DNA of 64,000 nucleotides from Gallintestinimicrobium propionicum (GTDB lineage: Bacteria; Bacillota; Clostridia; Lachnospirales; Lachnospiraceae): contig NZ_JAOQJY010000018.1 of the NCBI RefSeq assembly GCF_025567525.1, positions 1 to 64,000 of the forward strand. The letters run 5' to 3'. Positions 63,299 through 64,000 of this stretch are shown here, piece after piece (position 1 is the first letter of the stretch; every line of letters starts with the position of its first letter). Below the pieces are notes generated by a model, which worked only from the letters and a program-made list of their open reading frames with translations, had not been told where the DNA came from and ran no database searches. Made by a program: the position numbers and the translations under genes.

Positions 63299-63395
63299 CA
63301 GCGGTGTCATCGCATGGAAAATTGTGCTATAATGTGGATGAGAAAAACAAGCGACGCCAAAGGCGGCATTTAGAAATACAAAGTGGGGACAGGGT

Positions 63396-64000
63396 ATGAT
63401 ATACGAATTATCAGATCTGACCAGGACGATTATGAATTTGGGGTTTTCTCTGATAGGGATCTATTTTGCACATACGTTTCAAAAGTCAAAACGAAAGCTA
63501 TGGCAATGTATTTGCACGTGGCTTTTGGTATATTTATTCTGGATCACAGCCGGTGCATTCCTGGATGCCTGCTTTTTAAACCATTCGGCGTTTCCGAATA
63601 TGACGCATGAAAGGATCGGCATGTTCATCGCACCGCTTGCGATCTTTGCATACCGGTTTCTATATCCGGAAGCACGGTTGACGGCGTGCATTTTCTACTA
63701 TTATATGGCGGATAACGTGCTGATTTTGCAGATCCTGTTTTCCAGGACGTTGGCGATGCTGCTGGTACAGTTATTTGGACTGCCGGATCAGGAGACGATC
63801 CTGTGTGTTTATGTTCTGTCTCTGGCAGTGGTGGTGGTGCTGTATCGTACCTGGGCCCGGGGAAAAATGCGATGTGTCCTGCGCGACTTTCAGGACAGGA
63901 TGGGACTGCTGGCGGCCTTTGCCTTTGTCAGCTATTATGGTTCGCTGCTCTTGGTGGATGCCTGGGCACCCTGGCAGCCGCTGACAGGTGTAAATGCAGC
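63396..64000 (+). CDS. Multi-span membrane protein, 3' end outside window
   Basis: The frame from ATG 63396 (MIYELSDLTRTIMNLGFSLI) is open to the window's end (201 codons) and has about six hydrophobic helices (TWLLVYLFWITAGAFLDACF, MFIAPLAIFAYRFLYPEARL, ILCVYVLSLAVVVVLYRTWA). A multi-helix N-terminus of this kind often precedes a GHKL histidine kinase, as in AgrC, but no kinase motif is in view. GGGGACAGGGT is upstream. I do not recognise the family. Confidence 0.6.
   Translation, partial: MIYELSDLTRTIMNLGFSLIGIYFAHTFQKSKRKLWQCICTWLLVYLFWITAGAFLDACFLNHSAFPNMTHERIGMFIAPLAIFAYRFLYPEARLTACIFYYYMADNVLILQILFSRTLAMLLVQLFGLPDQETILCVYVLSLAVVVVLYRTWARGKMRCVLRDFQDRMGLLAAFAFVSYYGSLLLVDAWAPWQPLTGVNA

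Overview
The window looks like a chromosomal segment of an anaerobic gut Firmicute, most probably a Lachnospiraceae member (Blautia/Dorea/Mediterraneibacter-like; genus not resolvable by eye). The signs are a BofA/YaaL-like (DUF2508) sporulation pair, a reverse rubrerythrin beside a PerR-type regulator, a clostridial tad locus with DUF6382/FHA and DUF5702 proteins, a T-box-controlled ProS lacking an editing insertion, and an Agr-type system. No rRNA, tRNA, CRISPR array or replication origin was seen.

Layout. (1) 1-19.9 kb is AT-richer accessory DNA. It holds an ArsC-like/peptide deformylase/Fic operon; an insertion graveyard with IS3 and DDE transposase remnants and a DUF4366 conjugative-element tail; a YesMN-type two-component system divergent from a sugar ABC transporter with a GH172 (DUF2961) enzyme and a Gfo/Idh/MocA oxidoreductase; a purine-type riboswitch before a COG2509-like FAD dehydrogenase; several internally deleted genes; a Nudix hydrolase; a Fic toxin-antitoxin pair; and a Maff2 conjugation remnant. 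(2) 20-34.5 kb has a formate/nitrite transporter, a large helicase with predicted membrane segments, an HD hydrolase, two ECF sigma modules, a TPR/P-loop protein with glycogen branching enzyme, and bofA/DUF2508. (3) 34.8-45.1 kb is a complete tad (type IVb pilus) locus followed by FHA, rhomboid and HIT genes. (4) 45-58 kb is housekeeping: murG, a TSCPD protein, a D-2-hydroxyacid dehydrogenase, a sugar-phosphate isomerase-like protein, rubrerythrin/PerR, a two-component system, an RluA-like synthase, an O-antigen-ligase-like protein and a YtvI-like permease. (5) 58-61.4 kb is an agr locus (agrA, agrC facing away from agrB, agrD) plus a second promoter with the same operator layout that drives a predicted small RNA. 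(6) 61.4-64 kb is the proline T-box, proS and a truncated membrane protein.

Most notable points. The Fic antitoxin appears to join a RelB/DinJ-type N-terminus to a VbhA-like inhibitory C-terminus. The agr locus has an intact AgrB but an AgrD-like peptide with no cysteine, and two promoters share paired 9-bp repeats 21 bp apart. A family of intergenic palindromes with triloop hairpins (here called H1/H2) recurs at least seven times with compensatory base changes. A guanine-type aptamer has its predicted transcription start at the very edge of P1 and a terminator that competes with P3, which suggests an ON switch. At least three accessory genes have clean internal deletions that join the two ends of a normal protein.

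All calls come from reading the sequence and remembered family motifs. No database search or folding program was run.
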